DNA from: Artemia franciscana
Lineage: Eukaryota > Arthropoda > Branchiopoda > Anostraca > Artemiidae
NCBI RefSeq assembly: GCF_032884065.1
Contig: NW_027063627.1
Location: 234,001-298,000 of the forward strand
Length of the DNA stretch: 64,000 nucleotides
Direction: 5' to 3'
A program made the position numbers and the translations under genes. This document shows, piece by piece, positions 21,655-32,836 of this stretch (position 1 is the first letter of the stretch; the number at the start of each line of letters is the position of its first letter). Below the pieces are notes generated by a model, which saw only the letters and a program-made list of their open reading frames with translations, did not search any database and had not been told where the DNA came from.

Positions 21655-21985
21655 TTAACAGGGTTCATTCAAAGTCTTTAGTTCTTTGATGTTGCCTAAA
21701 TCCAAGTTGAATTTTTTAATAAAGGTTGTACAAACTTCTTCTAATTGCAAACAACATATTGCAATCGATATCTTTCCTTTAAGCTTTTTACACTCCACTT
21801 CTTCAATTTGCAATCGTAAAGATCGCAATATACTGAATAAAACATAAGCTTGACCTTGTGCAAAAGGTTCCTTACTTATATAAACAGCCACATGAGAGAC
21901 TACGCATCCTTGCGTTTTAGTCACTGAAACAGGGCCAACAGGGTTTAATAGAAGTGGTCTTCTCTCAATGGTTCCATTGTTTCTT
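21655..21985 (-). pseudogene. Pif1-family helicase C-terminal remnant 2
   Basis: The minus-strand frame reads GTIERRPLLLNPVGPVSVTK, TQGCVVSHVAVYISKEPFAQ, GQAYVLFSILRSLRLQIEEV and ECKKLKGK, then an unrelated tail. It covers the same piece of the protein as remnant 1 (ERR-PLxL, KTQG, FxxGQxYVxxS) but is a separate, diverged copy in the same orientation about 750 bases away. The Arg after Ser in the last motif is altered (SILRS). It looks like a duplication of one ancestral helicase end within the element. Confidence 0.75.
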
Positions 21986-22660
21986 TTTGCTGGAAAAAGA
22001 ACATTCTGGTTCTAGTAGATGGATTCTATCCTTTTCCAGTCAACATGATATACAAAAGGAACATTCAAAACATTTATTATTCTTTTAAGCTATAATGTGA
22101 TGTCATCTAATAATCTTGTACGTATCAAAAATTTACGGGGCGGGGGAATTTGATGTGTATTATTGCACTGTCATCGGAAGTGCATATATTGAAAAGTTTT
22201 AAATTGATTAGACGTTTGGAAGCGGTAAAAATTTGTTATAAATGTGTTATGAGTTAGTAAACACAATCTCAAAATAAAACTAATTAAAAAAATGCATAAA
22301 GGTACAAATTAGCATTCATATGAGGCCTTAGTCCTCTATGAAGTTGCGGTAACCTAAAAGTTCTGTTAGGTAGTAGACAATTTATGAAAAATATTAAGCG
22401 ACGTGAGAGGGATATTATACAACAAGAGGGCTTGTGAACCTAAGGTTTACCATTCTCAATCTTGGAGGTTATGATGGTACCCTTTTTATTCTTCCAAGCT
22501 TTTCGATTCTGAATTTTGATATGGTTCTATTGCACTGTCAACGGCAGTGAATATAATGGTAGAATGTGGACGCAATTGAACGGTTTGGAGCGATCAGAAA
22601 ATAGCTCACACAGTTGACAAACGAACAAACATAAGTTCCCAGTTCCAATTGATAAGAATG
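21986..22660. other. Centre of the Foldback-like complex, left of the right arm
   Basis: No gene. Two stretches starting ATTGCACTGTCAtCGGaAGTG (near 22164) and ATTGCACTGTCAaCGGcAGTG (near 22529) are diverged direct repeats, each followed by GAAcGGTTTGGAaGCG-like sequence. Confidence 0.45.
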
Positions 22661-22719
22661 AGTTAAAAATTTGGATTTTCGTACACAACTTTTTACTATT
22701 TTCAAATACTATTCACGTA

Positions 22720-24380
22720 ATTTTGTTTTTTTTTTTTTTTTCATTTTTCATTTTCTCCTCAAGTTTTCACCATTTGTTGTTTTTTTTTTCGGTAGTTTTT
22801 GCCATTTTCAATTTTATTTCACAAGTTTTGCTTTTTCACTTTTCCCTTTAGTTTTTCACCGTTTATAGTTTTTGTTCCCGTAGTTTTTGCCATTTTAGTT
22901 TTCTTTAATGGATTTGTAGAACGTTAATTTCTGACTGTATTTTTTGACTAGCTTAAGATATGTGGTGTGATAATTTGCTGGATGTACGATATTTTCATAT
23001 ATGTATGCTACGTTTCACATTTGGTGAATTCTGTTGTTTAGATTCCAGTGTGGCCTTGAGGCACTTGAATTTCTTCATATTGAGTTTTCAGGTATATATG
23101 TTGACTCTACCGTTGATGAGTCTCTTGTATTGACTCGAGAGGGCTAAATTTCGTTAGATATATATGCTGTGTTTTCTGTTGTTGAGTTTCCTGCATTGGC
23201 TCGAATGGCTTGGATTTTGTCATAATGGTTTTTCATATGTGTATTTTGACTTTCCCGTTGATGGATCTCCCTTGTTGATTCGAGAGGGTTAAATTTTGTT
23301 ACATTGAGTCGATAGCCTTGATTTTCGTCATAATCTGTTTTCATATGTGTATGCTTAGTTTCGCTGAATTTTTCGTTTATGAGTCTCCCTCATTGACTCG
23401 AGAATTTTTGAATTTCACCATATTGGCCTACTGCGATAAATTATGGTGTTTTATGAAGTTTTGGCTAACTTGAGCTGAATTTGGTGGATTGGATGCAAGT
23501 TTTCCATAAATACTTCCAAGGTTTATATCAATTCCTCCCTAATTTCATACATAACAGACTAAATTTTTTGTGTTTTTGAGGACTTTCAAAGTAACCTCTA
23601 AGAATTGAAAAAAAAAATCTTCAATTCTAAGAATTTAAATCCCTTAAGAATGTGAAAAAAAAAAGGAATTTCTTGACATGTGAAGCCTGAAATTAAACAA
23701 ATCAAGTCTTAGGAATCTCAAATCGTTAAAAAAAATGAATTTCTTCATAGGGAAAAAGTTCCAAAAATATAATAATTAAAAGTGTTAGAACTCCAAAATT
23801 CTTAAGAAAGTTGAGATTTTTGCAATAGAAATTGTTTTTTTTTTCCTCACAATTCAAGAAATAGCCGCCTTAAAACTCTGAAATTAAGAAAAACAGTTAA
23901 GATTTTTGAATTACGAAAGGGCTAGTTATATGTAACCTATATGAAAGGTCTAGTATTATCACATTTAGAAATCAAAGGTTTTAGTAGTCTGAAAATTTGA
24001 AATTTGCTGAGAGTCTTGAAATGTGAAGACTGTGTTGTCAAATTTTGAAAATAGGTCGAAGAAATGTGGAATTGTAAAAAAGGCAGTGACTCGTGAATAA
24101 CAAAGGTCTTAGTTGTCGAATTCTGAAAGTTATTCTTTGGAGTGTAAAAATGTCAAATTTATCAAATCTCTTTAAACGTGAAATATGTGTGTCGTCAACT
24201 TGTGAAATTATGTCGAAGAAATGCAGAATTTCGAAAAAGAATACTGGTTCCTTCAGTATGAAGGGACTAGTTGTAAAAATTCTGGAAATCAAAATTTTTT
24301 GAAGTTTGAAAATGTGGAAAAAAGTTGAGATTCTTTAAAGACGAAAGGTTTAGTTATCAAAATATGTGTTTAGCATGCCT
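22720..24380 (-). repeat. Right arm of the Foldback-like inverted repeat
   Basis: Read on the minus strand it presents the same three modules as the left arm in the same order: the outer array (23580-24380; AATTTGACAACACAGTCTTC, ATTTCTTCGACATAATTTCA), the GAGTCAAT/AGACTCATCAACGG module (23030-23460) and the inner GGCAAAAACTACCGAAAAA-type module (22720-22920). Identity to the left arm is only moderate by eye. The order and the sharpness of shared phrases make a common origin likely. Confidence 0.72.
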
Positions 24381-24883
24381 GCACTGTCCTAGCATTTCTT
24401 TTGAAAGAATTTTAGTTGTTTTTTCTCTGGTCTTCGTGGGGCTGGTGGAAGGGTGTGAGATTTAAGTTTATTACGGTATATTGCTAGTTAAACAATCAAG
24501 ATTGTTCTTTGGATGACTGAAGAGTATTAGTGCCTCTTAAAGGCACGTGCTTTCGGATTTATTCTTATGGGTAGGGTAAACTCGAAAAAAAAAAATGTGG
24601 AAAAGATGCAGTATTCGGAAAACTTAGTATTTTACGGGTAAATTAGAGATATTTAATTGGGGTGGGGCAGAAGATTTTCTTTCCTTGTGGGCATGCGTGG
24701 TGGTTTGATATATCATTTCTCTTTTAAACATTTTTCTCTTTTAAGCAATTTTCTTTGAAAATCAGGTGTGAAAGTTTACGTTGTATGATGTAAAATACAA
24801 AGTTTTAGGCTTGATGGTGGTACTCTTTTTTAGCGTGATTGAATTTCTTGAATTTCCTTTTCTTTGTATGTGTTCTTTTTCAG
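24381..24883. other. Intron before the TTNED exon
   Basis: No recognised element. The sequence becomes T-rich approaching the acceptor at 24883. Confidence 0.4.
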
Positions 24884-25041
24884 TAACCATTGGTGAATCA
24901 AAAGACCTAATAGATGCTATCAGAGACTCGCCAACTACACTAACAGTTGCTGTGATATGCTTCTTCAGTGTTTGGAGTGTGTTGTGCCTTGCCTGCTATC
25001 ATACATGTTTAATTATGTCCAGTCAAACTACTAATGAAGAT
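24884..25041 (+). CDS. app: Palmitoyltransferase exon: fourth membrane helix and TTxE motif
   Basis: The acceptor is GTTCTTTTTCAG and the donor is GTAAGT. The first two bases complete a split Ile codon and the exon ends exactly on a codon (158 bases; one carried base plus 158 gives 53 codons). The translation runs ITIGESKDLIDAIRDSPTTL, then a hydrophobic segment with CFFSVWSVLCLACYHTCLIM (transmembrane helix 4), and ends SSQTTNED. TTNE fits the conserved TTxE motif that sits just after the last membrane segment in DHHC enzymes. The preceding intron, 16.6 kb, holds the Foldback-like complex, the LINE and the Helitron. Confidence 0.93.
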
Positions 25042-25667
25042 GTAAGTTCGTATTTCTCACATATTTTATCATTTAAAAGATGAAGTAATACCATCTTGTC
25101 GAAACTTTCTAAAGAATAGTGGAATCCGGAAATAGAATTAAAAAAAATGTTTCACTCTATAAGTTTATTGAGGCTTAAATCTTGTTAATACCAGCGTATA
25201 TTCCCAAAGTAGTATATAGCAGTAAAAAGATGTGTCATTCTTGCATCTTGTAACCCAAAATTTTATTTTTTCCGTTTTTGGTTTGCTCCTCAAAATTAAA
25301 ATTCCCACTGAAAGGGCTGCAACCACTATCGTTTCTCCCTTCTTTTCGAACTGAGGATTGATTTTCTACTGACGTTTCTTTATACTCTTTCTGTATTTTG
25401 CCTGTGACCAGCAATTGTTCACCAAGAATGTTTTAAAAATTCTAATGAGAAAGGGAAAGTACCCTGACGTTTATTTTTCTGATTAGCAACGTCTTGTTAC
25501 AGGAGATACACACTGTCTTTACAGTTATCAAAGCATCAATAGATCCAACAAAAAAAATGTCGTCAGAATGTAAAATAGTCGATAAGCTGTTTAGAAATAT
25601 TCATATAATAAAAAAATCACCAATAAAAACAGGTCATTCGCTTCCCAAATATGTCGGCTACACTACC

Positions 25668-25730
<63 letters not shown>

Positions 25731-27600
25731 GGAGGTTAACGGAATTATTTGAATAGAAGAGCCACACACCTTCTTTTGAAGTAATCTGAAATGAGGCAAT
25801 TGAATGCGACGTGAATGACTTCGTTAGTTATTATGACAGATTACTTCACTAAAATTATACCTGACGAAACTTAATTGTCTTCAAGTTTGTAGCTTTTTTC
25901 TCTCACTTTTTGCAATTTTTTGTTTGGAAAATTACGCTTCTTAAGAAATATCTTGTATCTAGTTTAAAGAGAGGATGAGCTTATATAATTGGCGAAGATC
26001 CGGAATATAAGACCGAAATCCGGTCTTACAATGCAGTTTTGAGCCTTTCCTTTTCTTTCTACTTTATATTCTCTTTTCGAAAAAAAATGTACATTTGTTG
26101 AATAAAGAATAGGTGGGGAATACTTGAATAGTATCATCTTTTATTTTATGTCGTGGTAAGGCGCTGTTTGCAATAGGTAGCTTTTTAAAAATGTTATCGA
26201 TACTTCAACTAAGGTCAGCCAGCTCTTGTAGATTCTGGCTCCGTCTAAACTGAAAATCTCTTTGTTGGCCTTTTTCGAAAGTGAAAATAATTACGTTTAC
26301 GCTTTTTTTTTATATATTTCAAGCGGTAGTTCGGTGTATTTTTTCTTCTTTTTTCGTTTTATTTTTATATTTACCTCAAAATGTCATCAGTTTGATTTTG
26401 TCCCCAGAATTACGAAAAAGACCTGATCATGGCGTTCGATCACATTCGTGTACGAATAAGACTATTTAGGTAAGAATTAAGAAGTAAAGAAAAATAACAA
26501 ATGAGTTTTTTTCTACGCTGTGAATTTTATTTTTGATGGAATTCTTTTATATTTGTCCTATTTATTGTAGATTTTAAATTTTGGCGTTTTACTTTTATTA
26601 ATCGTCATGCGGTGACTTGCGGATAAGAGTTGCATACTTTAAGAAGACCGACGCTCGGCTTGTTCTGTCCTCCTTTGTTTTCTTTATTTCTCAAGTGATT
26701 TGGTAAACGAAATCTAATTTGCCTCGTTTATTTGAATAAAATATGCCTGTCTTAAGTGTTTCTTTTTACCCTATTTACTAGCCATATCCACGGGCTTTAT
26801 TTGTATTTCGGAAAGAAGGTGAAAATTAGGGCTATCAATCTTCTTCAAACAGCGCTGCTGGTTTTTATTTATACCAAACTTTCTAAGGGAGGATAAATCG
26901 TGATAAATTACAAGTTGGAAATCTGTTTTCTTAGTAGTTGAAAGTAAGGAATTGTTATATTCGGAGTGTTTTTGGAACGTGAAGACTGGTTTAGAAAACA
27001 ATTTTTTTTTTCTGACGGAAAGAACACAATATCTTGAATATCTTGATAAAGCAAAAATAAATATAATATTGATAAAAACGGAACTGAGCACCCTTATATC
27101 GAGCAAAAAAAACTGACAAGTTTAAAGATATAGGGCTTATAAGTCCCAAACGGAATGTTTTATTTTTTTCTACTGAAGAAGTTTTTAAAAACAAGAAAAA
27201 ACTTTTTTGTTTGGTCACAAATAAAGGAATTGTCTAAATTTTCTGCATTCTTGTTGAATAGTAGCAAGACTGTGCTTACGATTGTTTATGTATTTGTTTC
27301 TTTAAATTTTTCCCGTTGTATGTTCTTCTTGGAATTTGCTCCTGTTTCTTGTTTTTTGTTTTTTTTTTTTTTGTTTTTTTTTTTTTCATTTCTGGAGACC
27401 CTGTATTGCCTTGGTACAACTTGTAAAATTACTATTCAGACTTCGAAATAATCAGTTTAAAAGTATCACTGTTTAAAAATGCCTACACAAAAACTGAAAA
27501 AAAAGTTTGATTATACGTAATAATTCATATGCCCTATTATTTTCCCCTTTTGTGAGGTAGTTAGTCATGTTTTAAATAAATATTAAATAAATAAAAAACT
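25042..27600. other. Intron, no recognised gene
   Basis: AT-rich. It holds a 59-base poly-T run (25669-25727) and a T-rich patch at 27345-27390. A 62-base segment at 26408-26469 has good splice consensus on both sides (CCCCAG and GTAAGA) but encodes nothing like the palmitoyltransferase segment that is missing. The conserved missing exon was not found here. Confidence 0.4.
25669..25727 (+). repeat. Poly-T run of 59 bases
   Basis: An uninterrupted T homopolymer followed by ACAGGAGG. It could be the poly-A tail of a minus-strand retroposed sequence, but no source could be named. Confidence 0.9.
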
Positions 27601-29240
27601 TTTTTTTTACTGAAAGTAAGGAGCAACATTAAAACTTAAAACGAACAGAAATTACTCCGTATATGAAATTGGTTGCCCCTCCGCAATCCTTCGCTCTTTA
27701 CGCTAAAACTTTGAATTGTTTTAAAAGTAGAATTGTGGCAAAGAGTCAAACTTTAGCGTAAAGAACGAGGGATTGCGGAGGGGACAACCCATTTCATATG
27801 CGGAGTAATTTCTGTTCGTTTTAAGTTTTAATGTCGCTCCTTACTTTCAGTTAAAAAAAACTAGTTTTTTTTTTATTTCTGAACGTTTTTGAACTAATGC
27901 ATGTTTGATTTTGGCTCTTCGCACATAAATTATTAAAATGAAATTGTATATTAATTCTTTTTTTGGCTAAATGGCTTTCTCTTAGTTTTGATCAGACGAT
28001 TTTGACAAATAAGGGGATGGGAAGGAGGCCTAGTTGCCCTCCAATTTTTCGGTTACTTAAAAAGGCAACTTGAACTTTTAATTTTTAACGAACGTTTTTA
28101 TTGGTAAAAAATATACGTAACTTAAGAATTAACTTAGGTAACAAATTTTTTATTCTTATATTTTTATTGTGTATACGAAGGGGTTTGTACCCTCGTTAAT
28201 ACTTCGCTCTTTACACTAAATCGTAAGTTTTGTCCCGTTCTGTAAGAATGACCCCTGAATCAGAAAGGCCGTAGAACAAATAGTTGAAATTACTAAAAAT
28301 ACTTTAGCATAAAGAGCGAGGTATTTATCTCCTCCTAAATACCTCGCTCTTTATGCTAAAGTATTTTTAAAACCCCTCATATGCGTAATAATCTCTGTTC
28401 GTGTTAAGTTTCAATGCTACTCCTTACTTTCAATTGAAAAAACTTTTTCATGTTTGTTTTTTCATTGTATAATGATAGAAAATCCTGCGCCCTTTTCATT
28501 GAATTTTTCTTCCCCCATGACATATTTCTCCAAGGAAAGATCCTCCCACGTAGGATCCCCCACAATCCCCAGGGATTGTGGGGGAGTAAGTCATTCCTAA
28601 AAACATAGTTATTATAGTTTTCGACTATTCGGAACAAAATGGCTATCTCAAAATTTTGATCCGTTGACTTTGAGAAAAAAATGAGCGTGGGAGGGGGCCT
28701 AAGTGCCCTCCAATTTTTCGGTCACTTAAAAAGGGCACTAGAACTTTTCATTTCCGTTAGAATGAGCCCTCTTGCGACATTCTAGGACCAATTGGTCGAT
28801 ACGATGATCCCTGGGGAAAAAAAAAAAAAAATAAACACGCACCCGTGATTTGTCTTCTGGCAAAAAATACGAAATTCCACATTTTTATAGATAGGACATT
28901 ATACTGATCCACAGAACTCATTAACATAAGAAGAAGAAGAAGGAGCTTGAAATGTTTGCTATAGGGTTCTCTGACACGCCAAAAGCGATGGTATGATTTT
29001 CGTTAAGATTCTATGACTTTTAGGGGGCGTTTCCGCCTATTTTCCAAAATAAGGCAAATTTTCTCAGGCTCGTAACTTTTGATGACAAAGACTAAATTTG
29101 ATGAAATTTATTTATTTAGAATCAGCATGAAATTCCGATTCTTTTGATGTATCTTTTAGCATCAAAATTCCACTTTTTAGAGTTTCGTTTGCTATTGAGC
29201 CGGGTCACCCCTTACTACAGTTCGTTACCACGAACTGTTT
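27601..29240 (+). mobile_element. Hairpin-rich repeat family, copy 2 (full length)
   Basis: One end is a long hairpin (27601-27865) with arms of about 120 bases: left ACTGAAAGTAAGGAGCAACA, right complement TGTCGCTCCTTACTTTCAGT, loop about 35 bases. A second hairpin at 28295-28369 has stem AAATACTTTAGCATAAAGAG and loop CTCC. The other end is the small hairpin ACAGTTCGTTACCACGAACT. No protein is encoded. The terminal hairpin and lack of clear target duplication would suit a Helentron relative; a Foldback/MITE origin is also possible. Confidence 0.8.
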
Positions 29241-29379
29241 AATTTATCGCAGATGTTTTAAGATTGTGTTATTTTGTTGGGGGGGGGGTACAATTTATGT
29301 TATGATTAGTAACATGCAACCGTCAACAAATGTTTGTACATCTCTCTCTCTCTTTCTCTTTTTCTTTCTCTTTCTTTCT

Positions 29380-29479
29380 NNNNNNNNNNNNNNNNNNNNN
29401 NNNNNNNNNNNNNNNNNNNNNNNNNNNNNNNNNNNNNNNNNNNNNNNNNNNNNNNNNNNNNNNNNNNNNNNNNNNNNNN
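29380..29479. other. Assembly gap (100 N)
   Basis: Exactly 100 undetermined bases directly after a CT/T-rich repeat (29340-29379), the usual placeholder for a gap of unknown size. It lies in the intron where a palmitoyltransferase exon is missing, and at the point where the polymerase fossil stops. Confidence 0.99.
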
Positions 29480-29531
29480 AAGGACGGGGAAGCTATTAAA
29501 ATCATCGCATTTTTTAATTGAATCAATTGAC

Positions 29532-30257
29532 TTAAGGATTTGGGGAAAAACGATTGGAATCTAAAAAACGGATTTTGTTGAAGTACATAATATTATTCTC
29601 AACTGTTTTCCCTTTGAATTCTAAGAGCAGTAACTTCTCAGATGATTTGGGTATGGTTTTATATGAAGAAGACCCATCTACGCATGAGCCGTCTACAACT
29701 TCACTTTTATGCAAACGTCCCAATGCTAGTAACATGATTTTCAAATGATAGCTGGAATTATACATGTAAATCGGTAGAAAATATGGCTGCTTAACGTTTA
29801 AATCACAAGATATATGTGCCAGTCCACGAAAGTTACTCTGCCCTGATAAAATAGGATTGCTTTTATGGCCCTGGTCATGGAACACTACCCTCAACAAATT
29901 TCTCGTTACATACCCAACACGTATCTTTATTTCTAATTGCCAGCTCATCTTCCAGTGATATCCACTGGATAGTTTACGTTGCACAGCTGTGAAATTGACT
30001 TATTTGCTCTTTTAATAACTGCAACCCTAACTGCGCCTACACAATCTTCCCCACCCAACGTCTCAAATACCTCCGCCAATTGCATTGTATTTCTAGCATC
30101 TCTGCCCACGGGCATAAGAGACTACAACATCTTCATGTTCTTGAACACGATTCGAGTTTGATGTATGGCACTCACCCATGAGTTTAGCTTCGATATATAA
30201 AGCCACCTTGTCCCTCTGCAAGAGTGAATTCTGAAAATTCTTGAAACGCAAGTTGGC
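29532..30257 (-). pseudogene. Polinton/adintovirus-type DNA polymerase B fossil, exonuclease part
   Basis: A 150-codon minus-strand frame (29532-29984) has SNFRGLAHISCDLNVK, FLPIYMYNSSYHLKIMLLAL, then IPKSSEKLLLLEFKGK and IRFLDSNRF. In protein-primed family B polymerases this order is the zinc-binding HNH-like segment followed by the start of the proofreading exonuclease (N-SYxLK) and the FIDS-like segment. In an overlapping frame just upstream, DTCWVCNEKF supplies the expected CxxC pair, so a frameshift lies near 29890. The catalytic palm would be further down, towards the gap. It is an old inactive copy. Its N-terminal part lies at 32837-33705, beyond the hAT-like insertion. Confidence 0.7.
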
Positions 30258-30265
30258 CTTGTCAC
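30258..30265 (+). repeat. Target-site duplication CTTGTCAC, left copy
   Basis: Identical to 32829-32836 and immediately outside the inverted terminal repeats of the element between them. Confidence 0.85.
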
Positions 30266-30899
30266 TAGGGTTGCCAAAGGGACACTTTTAGTGCTTTTTT
30301 TACACTTTTTCACTCTGGGTTACACCGTGCCACTATTGGGTGAAAAAAGGCAACTTTTTGGAAAAAAGGACACTTTTTGACATTTTTTTCAAAATCAATA
30401 CCATATGTATTTATTTTCAGTTTTTTCTTAACTGCAACTGCTTTTAATTTGTGTTTTGTGCTTTTTAGGTTCGTTTTCGTCTTAGGGATTTTTTTATTGT
30501 ATCCGCCCTACTTTCCTTTTCAAAAGCGCGAAAATTCAAATGTGGTGAAACATATGACTTGCTCAAGAGAGTTTAGAAAAAAAATTTTGATAAAAAAAAA
30601 CTGAAGCAAGTATATAACTGCTGGTAAGTAAAAGCTTAAGGTGTTTTATGACTTGTAGTCTACAGGAATATGCAGAGGTGCGGCCTGGATAGTAGTTAGT
30701 AGCAAACTGTCTGATCCTGATCTGATTTGTTGCTGCTTAATAATTTTTGGACGAGGGTGAACCGTAACAGGTTCTTCCAAAGTCAACCTAATGGACACAC
30801 GATTTTCGTTGTTTGCGTGTTTGGAGGGGGGGGTAACAAGGGACCCAATTCAAACACGCAATAAAAAAAACTATGCGGCTTTTCTTTTTTTTTTAGGTC

Positions 30900-31110
30900 A
30901 ACTCCACAAAATTTTCAAGTATACTTGAAAATCCCACACAAGTTCTCACACAATGTGACCGGGGGACCTATTCTAACTTTCAAATATACTGGAAAAATGA
31001 GCAAGTTCGTACACTGTGTGACCGGGGGACCTATCTAAACTTTCAAATATACTGCCGTATGGCTTGCGGGGACCTATCCAAATTTTCAAATATACTAGAA
31101 ATATGAGTTC
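30900..31110. repeat. Short tandem repeat inside the hAT-like element
   Basis: Three to four units of about 60-70 bases carry TGTGACCGGGGGACCTAT and AACTTTCAAATATACT with ATGAGCAAGTTC-like linkers. Confidence 0.75.
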
Positions 31111-31129
31111 TCACGCTAGCAAAATGACC

Positions 31130-31510
31130 CAGGCTGCCGGGCCCTGGAGCCTCTTGGAGTGCCCTCCGGATGCTGTTTTGGGCCCCTAAAATCGCTCTAG
31201 AGCTTCTTAGGTCGCCCTGAATGGTCTAGGACCTTTTTGGGTCGCCAGGTTCTGCTCTAGGGGGCACCTAAAGCGGTTCCCCTAAATCATCCCCAGGACC
31301 CTAGAGCGATCCCTGGGACCACTCTAGGGCCCTTTTGAGTGCCCTGAGACTGCAGTAGGGTCCCCCTAGAGTGGTCCTAGTTTCCCCTAAAGCAACCCCA
31401 GGGCCCCTAGAGTCATTCCAGGCCCCCTTGGGGCCGCTTTAGGGAATTTTCGGGTGACCTGGGACCGCTCAAGTGCTCCTACAGCGGTATTAGATGCCTC
31501 TAGCACTAGG
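31130..31510. repeat. GC-rich degenerate repeat block
   Basis: A 380-base island much richer in G+C than its surroundings. It is built from degenerate short words such as CCCTAGAGCGGTCCC, GGGCCCCTAGAG and TTGGGTCGCCCTG on both strands. There is no coding signal. It has abundant local inverted complementarity and is expected to fold. Confidence 0.7.
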
Positions 31511-32828
31511 ACTGGTCGGTCCATTTTGGCCACGAAGATGGCAAAGGCCTAGCGCAAAATATTTTGGATTTGCTTAGACATTTGTTGTGCACCATTCTGC
31601 TTTTGGTGAAAAGGATTGCGATTAAATAAGCCTTTCCTTTGTCTTTTACAGACGCCATCGACCTCTTCTCAGAAGAAAGAGAGTGGGTAGAGAGAAACGG
31701 ATTTTCCTCGAAAAACCATAGCTATTCTTACACCAAAAAGCATTTTCTTAGGTTTTTCTCTGCTTTTTCTTTTTTAATTCAACATTTGATTGAGCACATG
31801 TGATATTTGTCTTGTCACTATTTGCAAAAGAATTTGATATTTCTTTGTTTTTTGAAGAATAGATTAGCTTTATACAGAACGAGTGATATTTGTCTTGTCA
31901 CTATTTCTCTCCTTATCAAGTGTGATCTCTTAGTTAATTGATCTCGTGAATACATTAATGTTTGGATGAAATAATACTGTGGTTGTGTATTTTTGCAAGA
32001 GCAGCGTTGGCAAAAGCCAGGTGAAAAGGATGTGAAGCACTTTCCAAGCCAAGCACGTTTCACTCGCTTTTCGATATCAGTCTGTGGGAAATGGTCGACA
32101 AAATTTTGCAGAAGATCTGATATGCTACTAAAGGAAAAAAGGGAGCAAGGGCAATTCAGCCGTGTCGGCAGCGACAGACATCGTATCTGTGGTCTGCTGG
32201 CACAAATCTTTTAAGCCCTGTCTTCATTATGGCGTTTTCCAGCCGAGACGGCTGGGGCGGCTCATAGTGAAGACAGGTTTTATCACCATTTTCGTTTTCT
32301 CGCCGTACAGAGTAGACATTTTGGCTGAAAACACAAAAACTTAACAACACACTTTGTCATTCATCTTAGCTGTACTCCAACTTTTCTTTACGTTCCTGTA
32401 ACACCGCAAACGCAGCACAAATAATTCAGAATCTTCTGCTGTTCCTGAAATAAGACTGGGCTTTCAATTTTTTGTCAATAACGACAAAAATGAAGACTGT
32501 CGTTCAAAAAGCAGCAAAGAAGAATAAAAGAATAAAAACTAGTACAACCGAAGGTTCAAGAGAACCCGAGAAATTGTACTGAATTCTTTTTCTTCTTCGC
32601 GTATTAGGCGATTTGAGGTTTTACATGGGATTTTACTTATTTGAAGAACCGCTTTGCTTTTACTTGAAAAAGAAGAACTTAAATCTGGCCCCGGAGTTGC
32701 GAGAAATCCATTTAAAGCCTTTTTTGTCAACTTTTAAAGTATATTGGCTAATTTTCTAGGAGGACACTAAAAGTGTCCCTTTTTTGCTGAATTTGACACT
32801 TTAGTCCCAAAAGGTTTTGGCAACCCTG

Positions 32829-32836
32829 CTTGTCAC
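32829..32836 (+). repeat. Target-site duplication CTTGTCAC, right copy
   Basis: Matches 30258-30265 exactly; the polymerase fossil resumes beyond it. Confidence 0.85.

Larger units (their letters stand above)
30266..32828. mobile_element. hAT-like non-autonomous DNA transposon
   Basis: Ends are TAGGGTTGCCAAA at the left and TTTTGGCAACCCTG at the right, inverted repeats with 12 of 13 matching bases. Perfect 8-bp duplications flank them, as expected of the hAT superfamily. An inner inverted module GGGACACTTTTAGTG occurs near both ends (30280 and 32763). No transposase motif is visible; open frames inside are short and unrecognised. The interior holds a ~65-bp tandem repeat (30900-31100), a GC-rich block (31130-31510) and a palindrome (32216-32277). 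Confidence 0.85.

Noticed and set aside
26408-26469. Candidate for the missing palmitoyltransferase exon
   Set aside because: Good splice sites, but neither the encoded residues nor the length (3n+2 instead of 3n+1) fit the conserved segment.
29266-29564. Open frames across the N gap
   Set aside because: They consist largely of undetermined bases.
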